Source: Eubacterium_B sp034180045 (lineage in GTDB: Bacteria > Bacillota > Clostridia > Peptostreptococcales > Anaerovoracaceae). From it: 64,000 nucleotides of DNA. Shown here one piece after another: positions 42,077 through 50,902 of this stretch. Positions within the stretch are counted from its first letter, which is position 1. Each line of letters opens with the position of its first letter. The translations under genes were made by a program, and so were the position numbers. Below the pieces are notes generated by a model, which saw nothing but the letters and a program-made list of their open reading frames with translations, ran no database searches and was not told where the DNA came from. The stretch covers positions 1 through 64,000 of the forward strand of contig JAXFOY010000010.1 of NCBI GenBank assembly GCA_034180045.1, in the 5' to 3' direction.

Positions 42077-45000
42077 ATGAGAAAACTTAAAACTATGGAT
42101 GGTAACACAGCTGCTGCTCACGTAGCGTATGCGTTTACAGAAGTTGCTGCTATCTATCCGATTACTCCATCTTCACCTATGGCAGAGAGTATGGATGAGT
42201 GGGTTTCTGACGAAAGAAGAAATATCTTTGGTGAGAAGGTGCACATCGTTGAAATGCAGTCAGAAGGTGGTGCCGCAGGTGCTGTTCATGGTGCTATAGC
42301 ATCAGGTTCTTACACAACAACATTTACTGCTTCACAAGGACTTTTGCTCATGATTCCGAACATGTATAAGCTGGCAGGTGAACATACTCCGGCAGTATTC
42401 CATGTATCAGCTAGAGCATTGGCAACACATGCTCTTTCAATTTTCGGTGATCAGGCGGATGTAATGGCTGTGCGTCAGACAGGTTTCGTATTGCTTGCTT
42501 CTAACAGCGTACAGCAGGTAATGGACCTTGCAGCTGTTGCACATCTTTCAGCGATTGGAGGCAAACTTCCTGTTCTTCACTTCTTTGACGGATTCAGGAC
42601 TTCTCATGAAAATCAGAAGATCGAGATGTGGGATTATGAAGATTTGGCATCTATGATGGACTGGGATGCAGTTAAAGAATATAGAGCAAACTCATTACAT
42701 CCTGCACATCCGCACAGCATGGGTGCAGCTGAGCAACCGGAAACTTACTTCCAGCATAGAGAAGCAAGTAACGGTGTTTACAATGATACTCCGGCTATCG
42801 TTGAAAAATACATGAATATGGTTAACGAGAAGATTGGAACGGATTACAAGCTGTTCAATTACTATGGAGCACCTGATGCAACAGAAGTACTCGTAGCCAT
42901 GGGATCTGTCTGCGATGCGGCTGAAGAAGTTATCGATATGCTTGTAGCAGAAGGCAAGAAGGTTGGTATCATAGAAGTTCATCTATATAGACCTTTCTCA
43001 GCTAAACATCTTCTTGCAGTTATGCCGGAAACAGTTAAGAAAATTTCGGTTCTTGACAGAACTAAAGAACCGGGCTCAGTGGGAGAACCTTTATACTTAG
43101 ATATGGTTGCTGCTCTAAAGGGAACTAAGTTCGAGACATGCGAAATGACTCGCGGTCGTTACGGTCTTGGTTCAAAGGATGTTCAGCCGGGAGATATCCT
43201 AGCTGTATACGAAAACCTATGGGCAGACGACAAAAAAGAAGAATTTACATTGTCAATCAACGACGATGTTACACATCTATCACTTACACCATCACGTTAT
43301 CCGGATACAGTTCCTACAGGAACAGTTGCGTGCAAATTCTGGGGTCTTGGTGCTGACGGTACAGTAGGTGCTAACAAAAATAGCGTTAAGATTATCGGTG
43401 ACCACACAGATAAGAAAGTACAGGCTTACTTCCAGTACGACTCAAAGAAGTCAGGCGGTGTAACGATTTCTCACCTTCGTTTCGGTGATCAGCCAATAAA
43501 GTCAACTTACTACGTAAAACAGGCTGACTTTGTTGCTTGTCACAACGAAGCTTATGTAAATCTTTACAAGATGGTTGAGGACGTTAAACCGGGTGGAAAC
43601 TTCCTGCTAAACTGCACATGGTCGGATGAAGAACTGGATGCACACCTTCCTTCATCAATGAAGAGATATATCGCTAACAACAATATTCAGTTCTATACTT
43701 GCGATGCGGTTTCGATTGCAAAGGAAATCGGTCTTGGCGCAAGAAGAACAAACTCAGTACTTCAGGCAGCTTTCTTCAAGATTGCAAACATTATCCCAAT
43801 CGAAGAAGCGGCAGGCTATATGAAGGAAGCTATTCGTAAGACTTACGGCAAGAAGGGCGAAAATATCGTAAACATGAACATCGCCGCTGTAGATCAGGGA
43901 ATCGAAAAAGTTCATAAGGTTGAAATTCCTACAGCATGGGCAACATGTGAAGCTGATGTAGCTCCAATTCCATTTGTAGGTCGTGACCAGCTACATACAG
44001 ACTACCTAAACAAAGTTCTTTATCCATATGCTCACATGGATGGAGATTCAATTCCTGTTTCAACATTCCTGGATACACCTACAGGACTTGTACCTAACGG
44101 AACTGCTGCATACGAAAAGAGAGGTATTGCAACAGATATACCTGTATGGAACAAAGATAACTGTATACAGTGTAACCAGTGTGCATATGTATGTCCTCAC
44201 GGTGTAATTAGACCTTTCGTAATTGAAGGCGAAGCTGAGATTGCAGGAACAGAAGGCGATTACGCAGAATTCAAGGGAGGTAAGGACGAGAACAAGAAGT
44301 ACACAATGGGTATTTCAGCTCTTGACTGTACAGGATGCGGTTCATGCGCACAGACATGCCCTGCACCTAATAAGGCTTTGGTTATGAACACTGTTAATAG
44401 GGAAATCGTTGCTAAGGCACAGAAAAAATATGACCACCTATTCAACAATGTTACGGAAAAAGAAGTTCCATTCAAGGAGAACACAGTTAAGGGTGTTGAA
44501 TTCAAACAGCCACTTCTCGAGTTCTCAGGAGCATGCCCTGGATGTGGAGAAACTCCATATGCTAAGCTAATCACCCAGCTGTTCGGTGACAGAATGTTCA
44601 TTGCAAATGCAACAGGATGTTCATCAATTTGGGGTAACTCTCTTCCAAGTACACCTTATACAGTAAACAAAGAGGGAAGAGGTCCGGCTTGGGCTAACTC
44701 CCTATTTGAAGATAACGCTGAGTTCGGATTCGGTATGGCAGTTTCAATGAAGGCTCGCCGCAACGAACTTAAGACAGTTGTAGAAAGACTGGCTGCAAGC
44801 CTAGGTGACGTTGCAACAGCATGGGTTGATGCAATGGAAGATGCGGAAGGCGCAGAAACTACAGGTAAGGCACTTCTTGCGGAATGTGAGAAAATCGCTG
44901 ACAGTAATGCGGATGCTAAGTATGTAGTAGAAAATAAAGAGATGTTGATTAAGCCATCAATGTGGATCTTCGGTGGTGACGGATGGGCATATGACATCGG

Positions 45001-45616
45001 TTACGGTGGTGTGGACCACGTATTGGCAAGTGGAGAAAATATCAATATCATGGTATTTGATACCGAAGTTTACTCAAATACAGGTGGACAGTCATCAAAG
45101 GCAACTCCACTTGGAGCTGTAGCTAAGTTTGCTGCTTCAGGTAAGGCTGTTAAGAAGAAAGACATGGTTCAGATAGCTATGGCATACGGCTACATCTATG
45201 TGGCTCAGATAGCTATGGGTGCAAGCCAGAAACAGACTCTTGATGCAATAAGAGAGGCTGAAGCTTATAACGGTCCATCATTGATTATCGCTTATGCTCC
45301 ATGTATCAACCACGGTCTAAAGAATGGTATGAACAAGGCGCAGGATGAAATGAAGCGTGCAGTTAACTCAGGTTACTGGAACCTAATCAGATTCAATCCT
45401 GATTTGGCAAAAGAAGGTAAGAATCCTCTTATCATCGACAGCAAGCCTGCTACAGAAAGCTACAGAGACTTTATCATGAGCGAAGTTCGTTATAACTCTC
45501 TACTAAAGAGATTCCCTGATAGAGCAGAGCAGCTATTTGAAGATGCTGAAAAGCTCTCAAAGGAAAGATACGAGCACTTCCAGGCATTGAAGGAAAGCTT
45601 TGAACCTGAAAAATAA
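42077..45616 (+). CDS. nifJ: Pyruvate:ferredoxin (flavodoxin) oxidoreductase
   Basis: Thiamine-diphosphate and iron-sulfur enzyme oxidising pyruvate to acetyl-CoA, CO2 and reduced ferredoxin; central to anaerobic fermentation. A single 1179-residue chain carries all domains in order. Domain I has AIYPITPSSPMAE (about residue 30); the CoA/transketolase-like domains follow. The two-cluster ferredoxin domain has CIQCNQCAYVCPHG and CTGCGSCAQTCP (residues about 695-765). The C-terminal TPP domain has CPGCGETPY, a proximal-cluster CSS motif region and GDGWAYDIGYGGVDH. AGGAGGGAG is the ribosome binding site. It needs thiamine diphosphate, linking it to the thi operon in the same window. Strong codon bias suggests very high expression. 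Confidence 0.98.
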   Translation: MRKLKTMDGNTAAAHVAYAFTEVAAIYPITPSSPMAESMDEWVSDERRNIFGEKVHIVEMQSEGGAAGAVHGAIASGSYTTTFTASQGLLLMIPNMYKLAGEHTPAVFHVSARALATHALSIFGDQADVMAVRQTGFVLLASNSVQQVMDLAAVAHLSAIGGKLPVLHFFDGFRTSHENQKIEMWDYEDLASMMDWDAVKEYRANSLHPAHPHSMGAAEQPETYFQHREASNGVYNDTPAIVEKYMNMVNEKIGTDYKLFNYYGAPDATEVLVAMGSVCDAAEEVIDMLVAEGKKVGIIEVHLYRPFSAKHLLAVMPETVKKISVLDRTKEPGSVGEPLYLDMVAALKGTKFETCEMTRGRYGLGSKDVQPGDILAVYENLWADDKKEEFTLSINDDVTHLSLTPSRYPDTVPTGTVACKFWGLGADGTVGANKNSVKIIGDHTDKKVQAYFQYDSKKSGGVTISHLRFGDQPIKSTYYVKQADFVACHNEAYVNLYKMVEDVKPGGNFLLNCTWSDEELDAHLPSSMKRYIANNNIQFYTCDAVSIAKEIGLGARRTNSVLQAAFFKIANIIPIEEAAGYMKEAIRKTYGKKGENIVNMNIAAVDQGIEKVHKVEIPTAWATCEADVAPIPFVGRDQLHTDYLNKVLYPYAHMDGDSIPVSTFLDTPTGLVPNGTAAYEKRGIATDIPVWNKDNCIQCNQCAYVCPHGVIRPFVIEGEAEIAGTEGDYAEFKGGKDENKKYTMGISALDCTGCGSCAQTCPAPNKALVMNTVNREIVAKAQKKYDHLFNNVTEKEVPFKENTVKGVEFKQPLLEFSGACPGCGETPYAKLITQLFGDRMFIANATGCSSIWGNSLPSTPYTVNKEGRGPAWANSLFEDNAEFGFGMAVSMKARRNELKTVVERLAASLGDVATAWVDAMEDAEGAETTGKALLAECEKIADSNADAKYVVENKEMLIKPSMWIFGGDGWAYDIGYGGVDHVLASGENINIMVFDTEVYSNTGGQSSKATPLGAVAKFAASGKAVKKKDMVQIAMAYGYIYVAQIAMGASQKQTLDAIREAEAYNGPSLIIAYAPCINHGLKNGMNKAQDEMKRAVNSGYWNLIRFNPDLAKEGKNPLIIDSKPATESYRDFIMSEVRYNSLLKRFPDRAEQLFEDAEKLSKERYEHFQALKESFEPEK

Positions 45617-45643
45617 AATCAGAATAAAATAGGCTAAAAGTCA

Positions 45644-45675
45644 AAAGCCCCGCAAATTTTGCGGGGCTTTACTTA
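45644..45675. terminator. Intrinsic terminator after the PFOR gene, probably bidirectional
   Basis: AAAGCCCCGC (45644-45653) and GCGGGGCTTT (45661-45670), extended by AAA/TTT across the loop. AT-rich tails occur on both sides. It also lies downstream of the minus-strand FAD gene. Confidence 0.9.
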
Positions 45676-45748
45676 TAAACTTATCTGCATGCTAAGCAGC
45701 GGAATTTCATAAGCAAAATCGGGTGACTATAGGGTGGCTCGGCTTTAC

Positions 45749-46822
45749 TTATTTAATCGCTGTTATTTTGCTTTTCATGATGATTTTGCGTAAGAGCGGA
45801 TTGAATATTATATTGTGTTTATAAATCTTACGCCAAAGCTTAAATCTTAGCGGGCGCGTCAATTTCCTGTATGTTTTGGCAATTTTATGTTCGCTCGAGG
45901 TGCGAAATGCCTTTGCTAACATGCTTCCGCTTATAAAGGCTGAGCTGAACCCTTCAAGGGAACTTGCACTTATGAATCCGGCTGCTTCCCCTATAAGAAA
46001 TACATTATCCTTTCCCGTAACGAAATCCTTTAGTCTCCTGGGGCTGCAAACCAGGCAAGCTTCGGTTTTTTCCGGAGTACCGAGTTTACCCCCTATGAAT
46101 TCCTCGAATCGCTGCTTCTGATTATCAAAAGCCTTGCGGCAATTATCAGGTTCAAAGGAACCGCCGAAAATAACATAACCGTCTTTATGAATAGTCCAAG
46201 AGCATCCGCTGCTTGTCTTTTCATCAAAAATACATGAATAATAAGGACTTCCTTTATCAGGATACTTAAACCACTGCTGAATTGCAGTATATTTATATAT
46301 TTTTTGTTTGAAAAAGCTGCGTCTGACGATGGAAGAACCGCCGTCGGCACCGATTAAAAACCTGCAATCTATGAAAACTTTTGTTTCTGAGCCATCCGAT
46401 AACTCGAGCCTAAAACCGTGTCGGCTCCTGTCTGCCCTAATCAGCTTTGCATTGATGACGCATATATTATCGGGAATTAGAGTCAGAAGAAATTTATCAA
46501 AGGCACGCCTGTCCATATTCATATAGTAGCGCTGATAGTTGCATACTAATTTTGTTTCCAAATCTATCGTCTTAACAGAAAAGATTTGCGGGTCGACAAG
46601 GATTTCTTTTGGCAGTACAAAATCACGATATGCCATGATTTTTTGGGCATCAGGCGCAAGAAGACCTCCGCAAGGCTTGTTGCCGATTAAATCTTGACCG
46701 TCAATAAGCAAGACCGAATACCCGCAATCGGCAATTTCTCTGGCAAAGGTCGAACCTGACGGTCCTGCACCGACTATGACAATATCAAATTTGCTTTTGG
46801 GAGAATCCTTGTAGTTTTTCAT
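45749..46822 (-). CDS. FAD-dependent reductase (geranylgeranyl-reductase-like)
   Basis: 357 residues with the FAD-binding fold IVIVGAGPSGSTFAREIADCGYSVLLID (residues 14-41), a GADGGSSIVRR motif (about residue 158) and a second FAD contact VFLIGEAAGFISASSLEGFSSAF. These are the hallmarks of the geranylgeranyl reductase/FixC-like group of flavoproteins. KPCGGLLAP near residue 55 contains the conserved CGG of this subfamily. Substrate unknown; reduction of polyprenyl or quinone-type lipids is one option. It is translationally coupled (TAATG overlap) to the upstream NhaC-like antiporter gene, an unusual pairing. Confidence 0.82.
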   Translation of the reverse strand: MKNYKDSPKSKFDIVIVGAGPSGSTFAREIADCGYSVLLIDGQDLIGNKPCGGLLAPDAQKIMAYRDFVLPKEILVDPQIFSVKTIDLETKLVCNYQRYYMNMDRRAFDKFLLTLIPDNICVINAKLIRADRSRHGFRLELSDGSETKVFIDCRFLIGADGGSSIVRRSFFKQKIYKYTAIQQWFKYPDKGSPYYSCIFDEKTSSGCSWTIHKDGYVIFGGSFEPDNCRKAFDNQKQRFEEFIGGKLGTPEKTEACLVCSPRRLKDFVTGKDNVFLIGEAAGFISASSLEGFSSAFISGSMLAKAFRTSSEHKIAKTYRKLTRPLRFKLWRKIYKHNIIFNPLLRKIIMKSKITAIK

Positions 46823-48123
46823 TATTGTACTCTCGTTGCTGTTTTTTTATTTGTAAGTATTATGCTGATTATGCCGCAAACTCCCATGAGATATGGATAG
46901 AATAGGTACGGCATTATATCAAAGCTTGATAAACCGGTGAGGCTGGCCGCGGACAGCAGCTGAGCACCATAAGGTATGATGCCCTGAAATACGGATGCAA
47001 ACATATCGAGTAAGGATGCTGTTCTATCTGACTCGATGCCGTAGTCATCGGAGATTTCTTTGGCAATCGGACCTGCGATAACTATAGCAACGGTATTGTT
47101 GGCAGTTGCACAGTCTATTAGACCGACAAGGGCTGCCACGCCGAATTCAGCGCCCTTGTATGAATTGATATGCCTATGTATGCTGTCGAGGATGAAAGCA
47201 AATCCTCCGTTATGTTTCACAAGTGCGCTTATGCAGGCAACTAAAATAGAAATTACGGTTATATCATACATACCGGTAGCGCCTTCACCCATGGAAGTAA
47301 ATATTTGAGACACTTCCATAGCACCCGTTCCAAGCCCTACTATGACGGATAAAACGATTCCGCCTATGAGTACAAGGAAAACATTGAGACCTATGAGCGC
47401 AGTTATAAGAACTAAAAGGTAAGGAATAACTTGGAATATGTTGTAGTCCAAATTCTTTGAGACATTGAAGTTTGCACCGTTTGTCAGAAAAAACAATATG
47501 GCAATCGTGGCAATAGCCGCAGGCAGAACAATCAAAAAGTTCTTGCGGAACTTATCTCTCATATTACAGCCTTGGGTTCTTACGGCAGCGATTGTCGTAT
47601 CTGAAATCATAGAAAGGTTATCACCGAACATTGCTCCTGAAACAACAGCACCTATACAGATTGCGATAGAAAATCCCGTCTTTTCGCTTATGCCTATGGC
47701 TATAGGCGCAAGAGCGGCAATAGTGCCCATAGATGTTCCCATAGATATTGAAATAAAACAACCTATGATGAAAAGTCCTATGACTGCTATGCCCGGAGGA
47801 AGCAGGGAAAGCCCGAGATTAACCGTGCTGTTAACTCCTCCGGCAGCGGAAACTGTACCTGAGAACGCACCGGCTACAAGGAAAATAAGACACATTGTGA
47901 TTATATTTTCGTCTCCGACACCTTTTGAAATAATGGAAATCTTTTCGTTGAAACTTATTCCTTTTGTCTGAACAAAGGCAACCGCAAGAGCAATAAGAAA
48001 TCCGATAACCGCAGGCATTGAATAGAAGTCGTTTTGCAAAATACCGACACCTATAAACAATACCAGAAAAATTATGATGGGTAAAAGTGCCCATCCGTTT
48101 GATTTGATTTGATTTTCGTTCAT
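46822..48123 (-). CDS. Na+/H+ antiporter, NhaC family
   Basis: 433-residue polytopic membrane protein with about 11-12 hydrophobic segments. The NhaC-family internal features are visible: a cytoplasmic NTKG-like FVQTKGISFNEKI, SISMGTSMGTIAALAP (about residue 112), GAMFGDNLSMISDTTIAA (about residue 170) and CATANNTVAIVIAGPIAKEIS. Members exchange Na+ for H+ or for organic acids/amino acids. Here it may serve pH/sodium homeostasis or metabolite export during amino-acid fermentation (inference). A weak GGAGATATTT lies before the start on the minus strand. Confidence 0.85.
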   Translation of the reverse strand: MNENQIKSNGWALLPIIIFLVLFIGVGILQNDFYSMPAVIGFLIALAVAFVQTKGISFNEKISIISKGVGDENIITMCLIFLVAGAFSGTVSAAGGVNSTVNLGLSLLPPGIAVIGLFIIGCFISISMGTSMGTIAALAPIAIGISEKTGFSIAICIGAVVSGAMFGDNLSMISDTTIAAVRTQGCNMRDKFRKNFLIVLPAAIATIAILFFLTNGANFNVSKNLDYNIFQVIPYLLVLITALIGLNVFLVLIGGIVLSVIVGLGTGAMEVSQIFTSMGEGATGMYDITVISILVACISALVKHNGGFAFILDSIHRHINSYKGAEFGVAALVGLIDCATANNTVAIVIAGPIAKEISDDYGIESDRTASLLDMFASVFQGIIPYGAQLLSAASLTGLSSFDIMPYLFYPYLMGVCGIISIILTNKKTATRVQ

Positions 48124-48236
48124 AAATATCTCCAGATAAAAATTATTTTCAATTAATTATTATACCATAAATATGCAAGATTGAATTTAAGTTTTTACTA
48201 AAGTAGTAGGCATTGTTATTAATATTGTATATAATA

Positions 48237-49004
48237 ATGAGTATGAAAGAGGAAAAGATTTTTATCGGTAAAATTAAAGATAAGATAAAGTCGGCAAGCG
48301 AAAAATATATGACGATATGCAGTGATTTTCTTGATCCTCACGAGCATAAGCTTGCACTTGGTGCTATCAAAGAAAGCTGCGTAAATGATATAAGCATAGA
48401 ATTCTTCGGCGGATATGGGGATGCTGAGAGAGTGATGATGTTTTGTTTACCGGAGTATGCATCTCTTGAAGAAGCGGCAGACGAGAACCTAAGGGTCATA
48501 CGAGTATCGACAAAAGATGGTGGAAGAGTGCTTCGGCACGGTGATTATCTGGGTTCACTGACCGGACTCGGAATAAGTCGAAGTAAAATAGGTGATATCT
48601 TGGTTTATGAAAACGGCGCGGACATAATAGTCAATGATGAAATTGTTGACTTCCTGCTCACAAACTATGTGAAGGCGGGCAAAAACTATCTGCAAGTCTC
48701 GGAACTGCCGATTTCAGAGTTGAAATTACCCGAGGGTGCTAGAGAGTTACTTAGAACGACGATTGCTTCTCAAAGGCTTGACAATATAGTTTCATCCGCC
48801 TTCGGACTTTCGAGAAACAAAGCAGCGGAAGCTGTAAAGAGAGGGATTGTCTTCGTAAACAGTCTTGAGCAAACAAAGATAGACAAACAAATTGTTGAAG
48901 GTGACAAGATAGCGCTTAGAGGAAAAGGCAAAATCATAGTCAAAGAAATTGGAAATAGAACCCGTAAAGATAGAATCATTATGGAGTATGAAAGATATAT
49001 TTAG
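48237..49004 (+). CDS. YlmH-like S4-domain RNA-binding protein
   Basis: About 255 residues. An N-terminal domain (ICSDFLDPHEHKLALGAI), a middle domain with DYLGSLTGLGISRSKIGDILVYENGADIIV, and a C-terminal S4 domain (QRLDNIVSSAFGLSRNKAAEAVKRGIVFVN) match the YlmH family. That family is linked to cell division genes and ribosome quality control in Firmicutes. The usual ylm/divIVA neighbours are absent. There is no good ribosome binding site: TATAAT (48230-48235) ends one base before the first ATG, and a second ATG lies at 48243. It is 3 bp upstream of the aromatic operon's first gene. Confidence 0.85.
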   Translation: MSMKEEKIFIGKIKDKIKSASEKYMTICSDFLDPHEHKLALGAIKESCVNDISIEFFGGYGDAERVMMFCLPEYASLEEAADENLRVIRVSTKDGGRVLRHGDYLGSLTGLGISRSKIGDILVYENGADIIVNDEIVDFLLTNYVKAGKNYLQVSELPISELKLPEGARELLRTTIASQRLDNIVSSAFGLSRNKAAEAVKRGIVFVNSLEQTKIDKQIVEGDKIALRGKGKIIVKEIGNRTRKDRIIMEYERYI

Positions 49005-49007
49005 AAA

Positions 49008-49859
49008 ATGAGGTTTAGAAAAATGTGGAATTCACCTGAATTCGATGATTTCGACATAAAAATATTTAAGGCGGCGAAGCGGAACTCGCATAAAAATACA
49101 TCTATTGATGTAAATGGCTGCAAGATAGGAAACGGTGAATTTTCTGTTATTGCCGGTCCCTGCTCAGTGGAGTCGCAGGAGCAAATACTTGCTATAGCAA
49201 ACTCGGTTAAGCTTTCAGGAGCTGAATTTCTAAGAGGCGGCGCATTTAAGCCGAGGACTTCACCGTATTCTTTTCAAGGCATGAGAGCCGAGGGGATTGA
49301 GCTTCTCATTGAGGCAAAGAAAGCTGCGGGTTTGCCTATAGTATCCGAGATAATGAGTGAAAAGCATCTGCCTCTATACGAGGATGTGGACATAATCCAA
49401 GTAGGCGCCAGAAATATGCAAAATTATGAGCTTCTTAAAGCTTTGGGTAAAATCAAAAAGCCGATACTGCTGAAAAGAGGTACGGGCTGTAGGCTTGAGG
49501 AATTGCTTTTGAGTGCAGAATATATCCTCGACAGCGGCAATGAGCAAGTTATCTTATGTGAAAGAGGAATTAGAACCTTTGAATCATACACTCGCAGTAC
49601 GCTTGATTTATCGGCAATTCCGGCGCTTAGAAGCATGACTCACCTTCCGATAATAGTCGATCCGAGCCATGCAACAGGCAGAGCCGATTTAGTCAAACCC
49701 ATGGCGCTCGCAGCAGCTGCTTGCGGTGCGGACGGATTGATGATAGAGGTCCACAACAATCCTGAGGCGGCGCTCAGTGACGGTAAACAATCGGTAACAC
49801 CGGAAGAATTCGACGATATTATGAGGAGTCTTATTCGCATTAGAGAAGCTATAATATGA
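49008..49859 (+). CDS. aroF: 3-deoxy-7-phosphoheptulonate synthase (DAHP synthase, type I beta)
   Basis: First step of the shikimate pathway: condensation of phosphoenolpyruvate and erythrose-4-phosphate. The roughly 280-residue barrel shows IAGPCSVESQEQ (about residue 48), LRGGAFKPRTSPYSFQG, the KRGTG phosphate motif, CERGIRTFE and IVDPSHATGR. No N-terminal ACT or chorismate-mutase regulatory domain is fused, suggesting no such direct feedback site. Start uncertain: ATG at 49008 or, with GAGG nine bases upstream, ATG at 49023. It overlaps aroB by 4 bp. Confidence 0.94.
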   Translation: MRFRKMWNSPEFDDFDIKIFKAAKRNSHKNTSIDVNGCKIGNGEFSVIAGPCSVESQEQILAIANSVKLSGAEFLRGGAFKPRTSPYSFQGMRAEGIELLIEAKKAAGLPIVSEIMSEKHLPLYEDVDIIQVGARNMQNYELLKALGKIKKPILLKRGTGCRLEELLLSAEYILDSGNEQVILCERGIRTFESYTRSTLDLSAIPALRSMTHLPIIVDPSHATGRADLVKPMALAAAACGADGLMIEVHNNPEAALSDGKQSVTPEEFDDIMRSLIRIREAII

Positions 49860-50902
49860 ATGATTTTGTAAGAGAAAAGAAAATAAACAACATAGTAGAC
49901 GGAGATTATCGCGATTTGCCTGATTTGTTATCATCTTTTCAAAAGGGCGGAAAGATAGCATTGATATTCGACGACAAGATAGGCAAAGATATAATTGAAA
50001 ATTATTATGAAGCTTTGGCGGAAGCGGATTTTGAGGTGTATAAATTTGCTGTTACAGCGGGGGAGATTTGCAAAAGCATATCTGAATACTCGAACATGGT
50101 AAACTCTCTTGCAGCGGTAAATTTTGGACGTAAGGACAGCCTTGTTTTGATAGGTGGAGGCTCACTTGGCGATATGGGCGGATTCGTGGCGGCAAGCTAT
50201 CTTCGCGGAATCAGATACATTCAAGTGCCCAGCACGCTTTTGGCTATGGTGGACTCGTCGATTGGGGCAAAGACGGGAATTAACCTGGACGCGGGTAAGA
50301 ACCTTTTAGGCGCTTTTTATTACCCGGAGTTTATTTTGAGAGATATGGCTTTTTTGAAAAGCTTGCCCGAAAAGTATTTTTGGGACGGTTTTGCAGAGGT
50401 TATCAAATACGCCATGCTATCAAGTAACATATATGATTTAATTATTGATAAATCCAAGCTTGAAAAAAATCTGGAGGCGATAATAAAAAGCTGTGCGGAT
50501 TACAAAATCGGTATAGTAGAAGTGGACTGTCACGAGCAAAATCAGAGAAAGCTGCTCAATTTCGGTCATACATTTGCTCATGCGATAGAAAGAGCATCAG
50601 GCTATAAAGTAAGCCATGGAGAGGCTGTGGCAAAGGGGATGGCGATGATGACAAGGATTTCCGCCGAAGAAAATTGGTGTGAACGCAAAACTTTGGACAT
50701 TCTTATGGATTTACTTTGTGAATATGGGTATAGTGTAGGCATAGAATTTGATGCGGATGAGCTTTTAACCTATATACGCATGGACAAAAAAACAGATGGC
50801 GAAAGCATAGACCTTGTAATTCCGGCAGCTTCGCACAGATGTGAGATAAAGAGACTAAGACTTGAAACCTTCGAAAACATTGTAAGAAAATATCTGAAAT
50901 GA
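49856..50902 (+). CDS. aroB: 3-dehydroquinate synthase
   Basis: NAD-dependent, metal-requiring cyclisation of DAHP to 3-dehydroquinate. 348 residues with GGGSLGDMGGFVAASYLRGI (about residue 100), QVPSTLLAMVDSSIGAKTGINL, and metal-ligand HTFAHAIE and HGEAVAKGM (about residue 255). ATGA overlaps with both neighbours indicate tight translational coupling. Confidence 0.96.
   Translation: MNDFVREKKINNIVDGDYRDLPDLLSSFQKGGKIALIFDDKIGKDIIENYYEALAEADFEVYKFAVTAGEICKSISEYSNMVNSLAAVNFGRKDSLVLIGGGSLGDMGGFVAASYLRGIRYIQVPSTLLAMVDSSIGAKTGINLDAGKNLLGAFYYPEFILRDMAFLKSLPEKYFWDGFAEVIKYAMLSSNIYDLIIDKSKLEKNLEAIIKSCADYKIGIVEVDCHEQNQRKLLNFGHTFAHAIERASGYKVSHGEAVAKGMAMMTRISAEENWCERKTLDILMDLLCEYGYSVGIEFDADELLTYIRMDKKTDGESIDLVIPAASHRCEIKRLRLETFENIVRKYLK

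Noticed and set aside
47465..47971. 168-codon plus-strand frame opposite the NhaC gene
   Set aside because: Mirror of a membrane-protein gene; no family features and no start signals.
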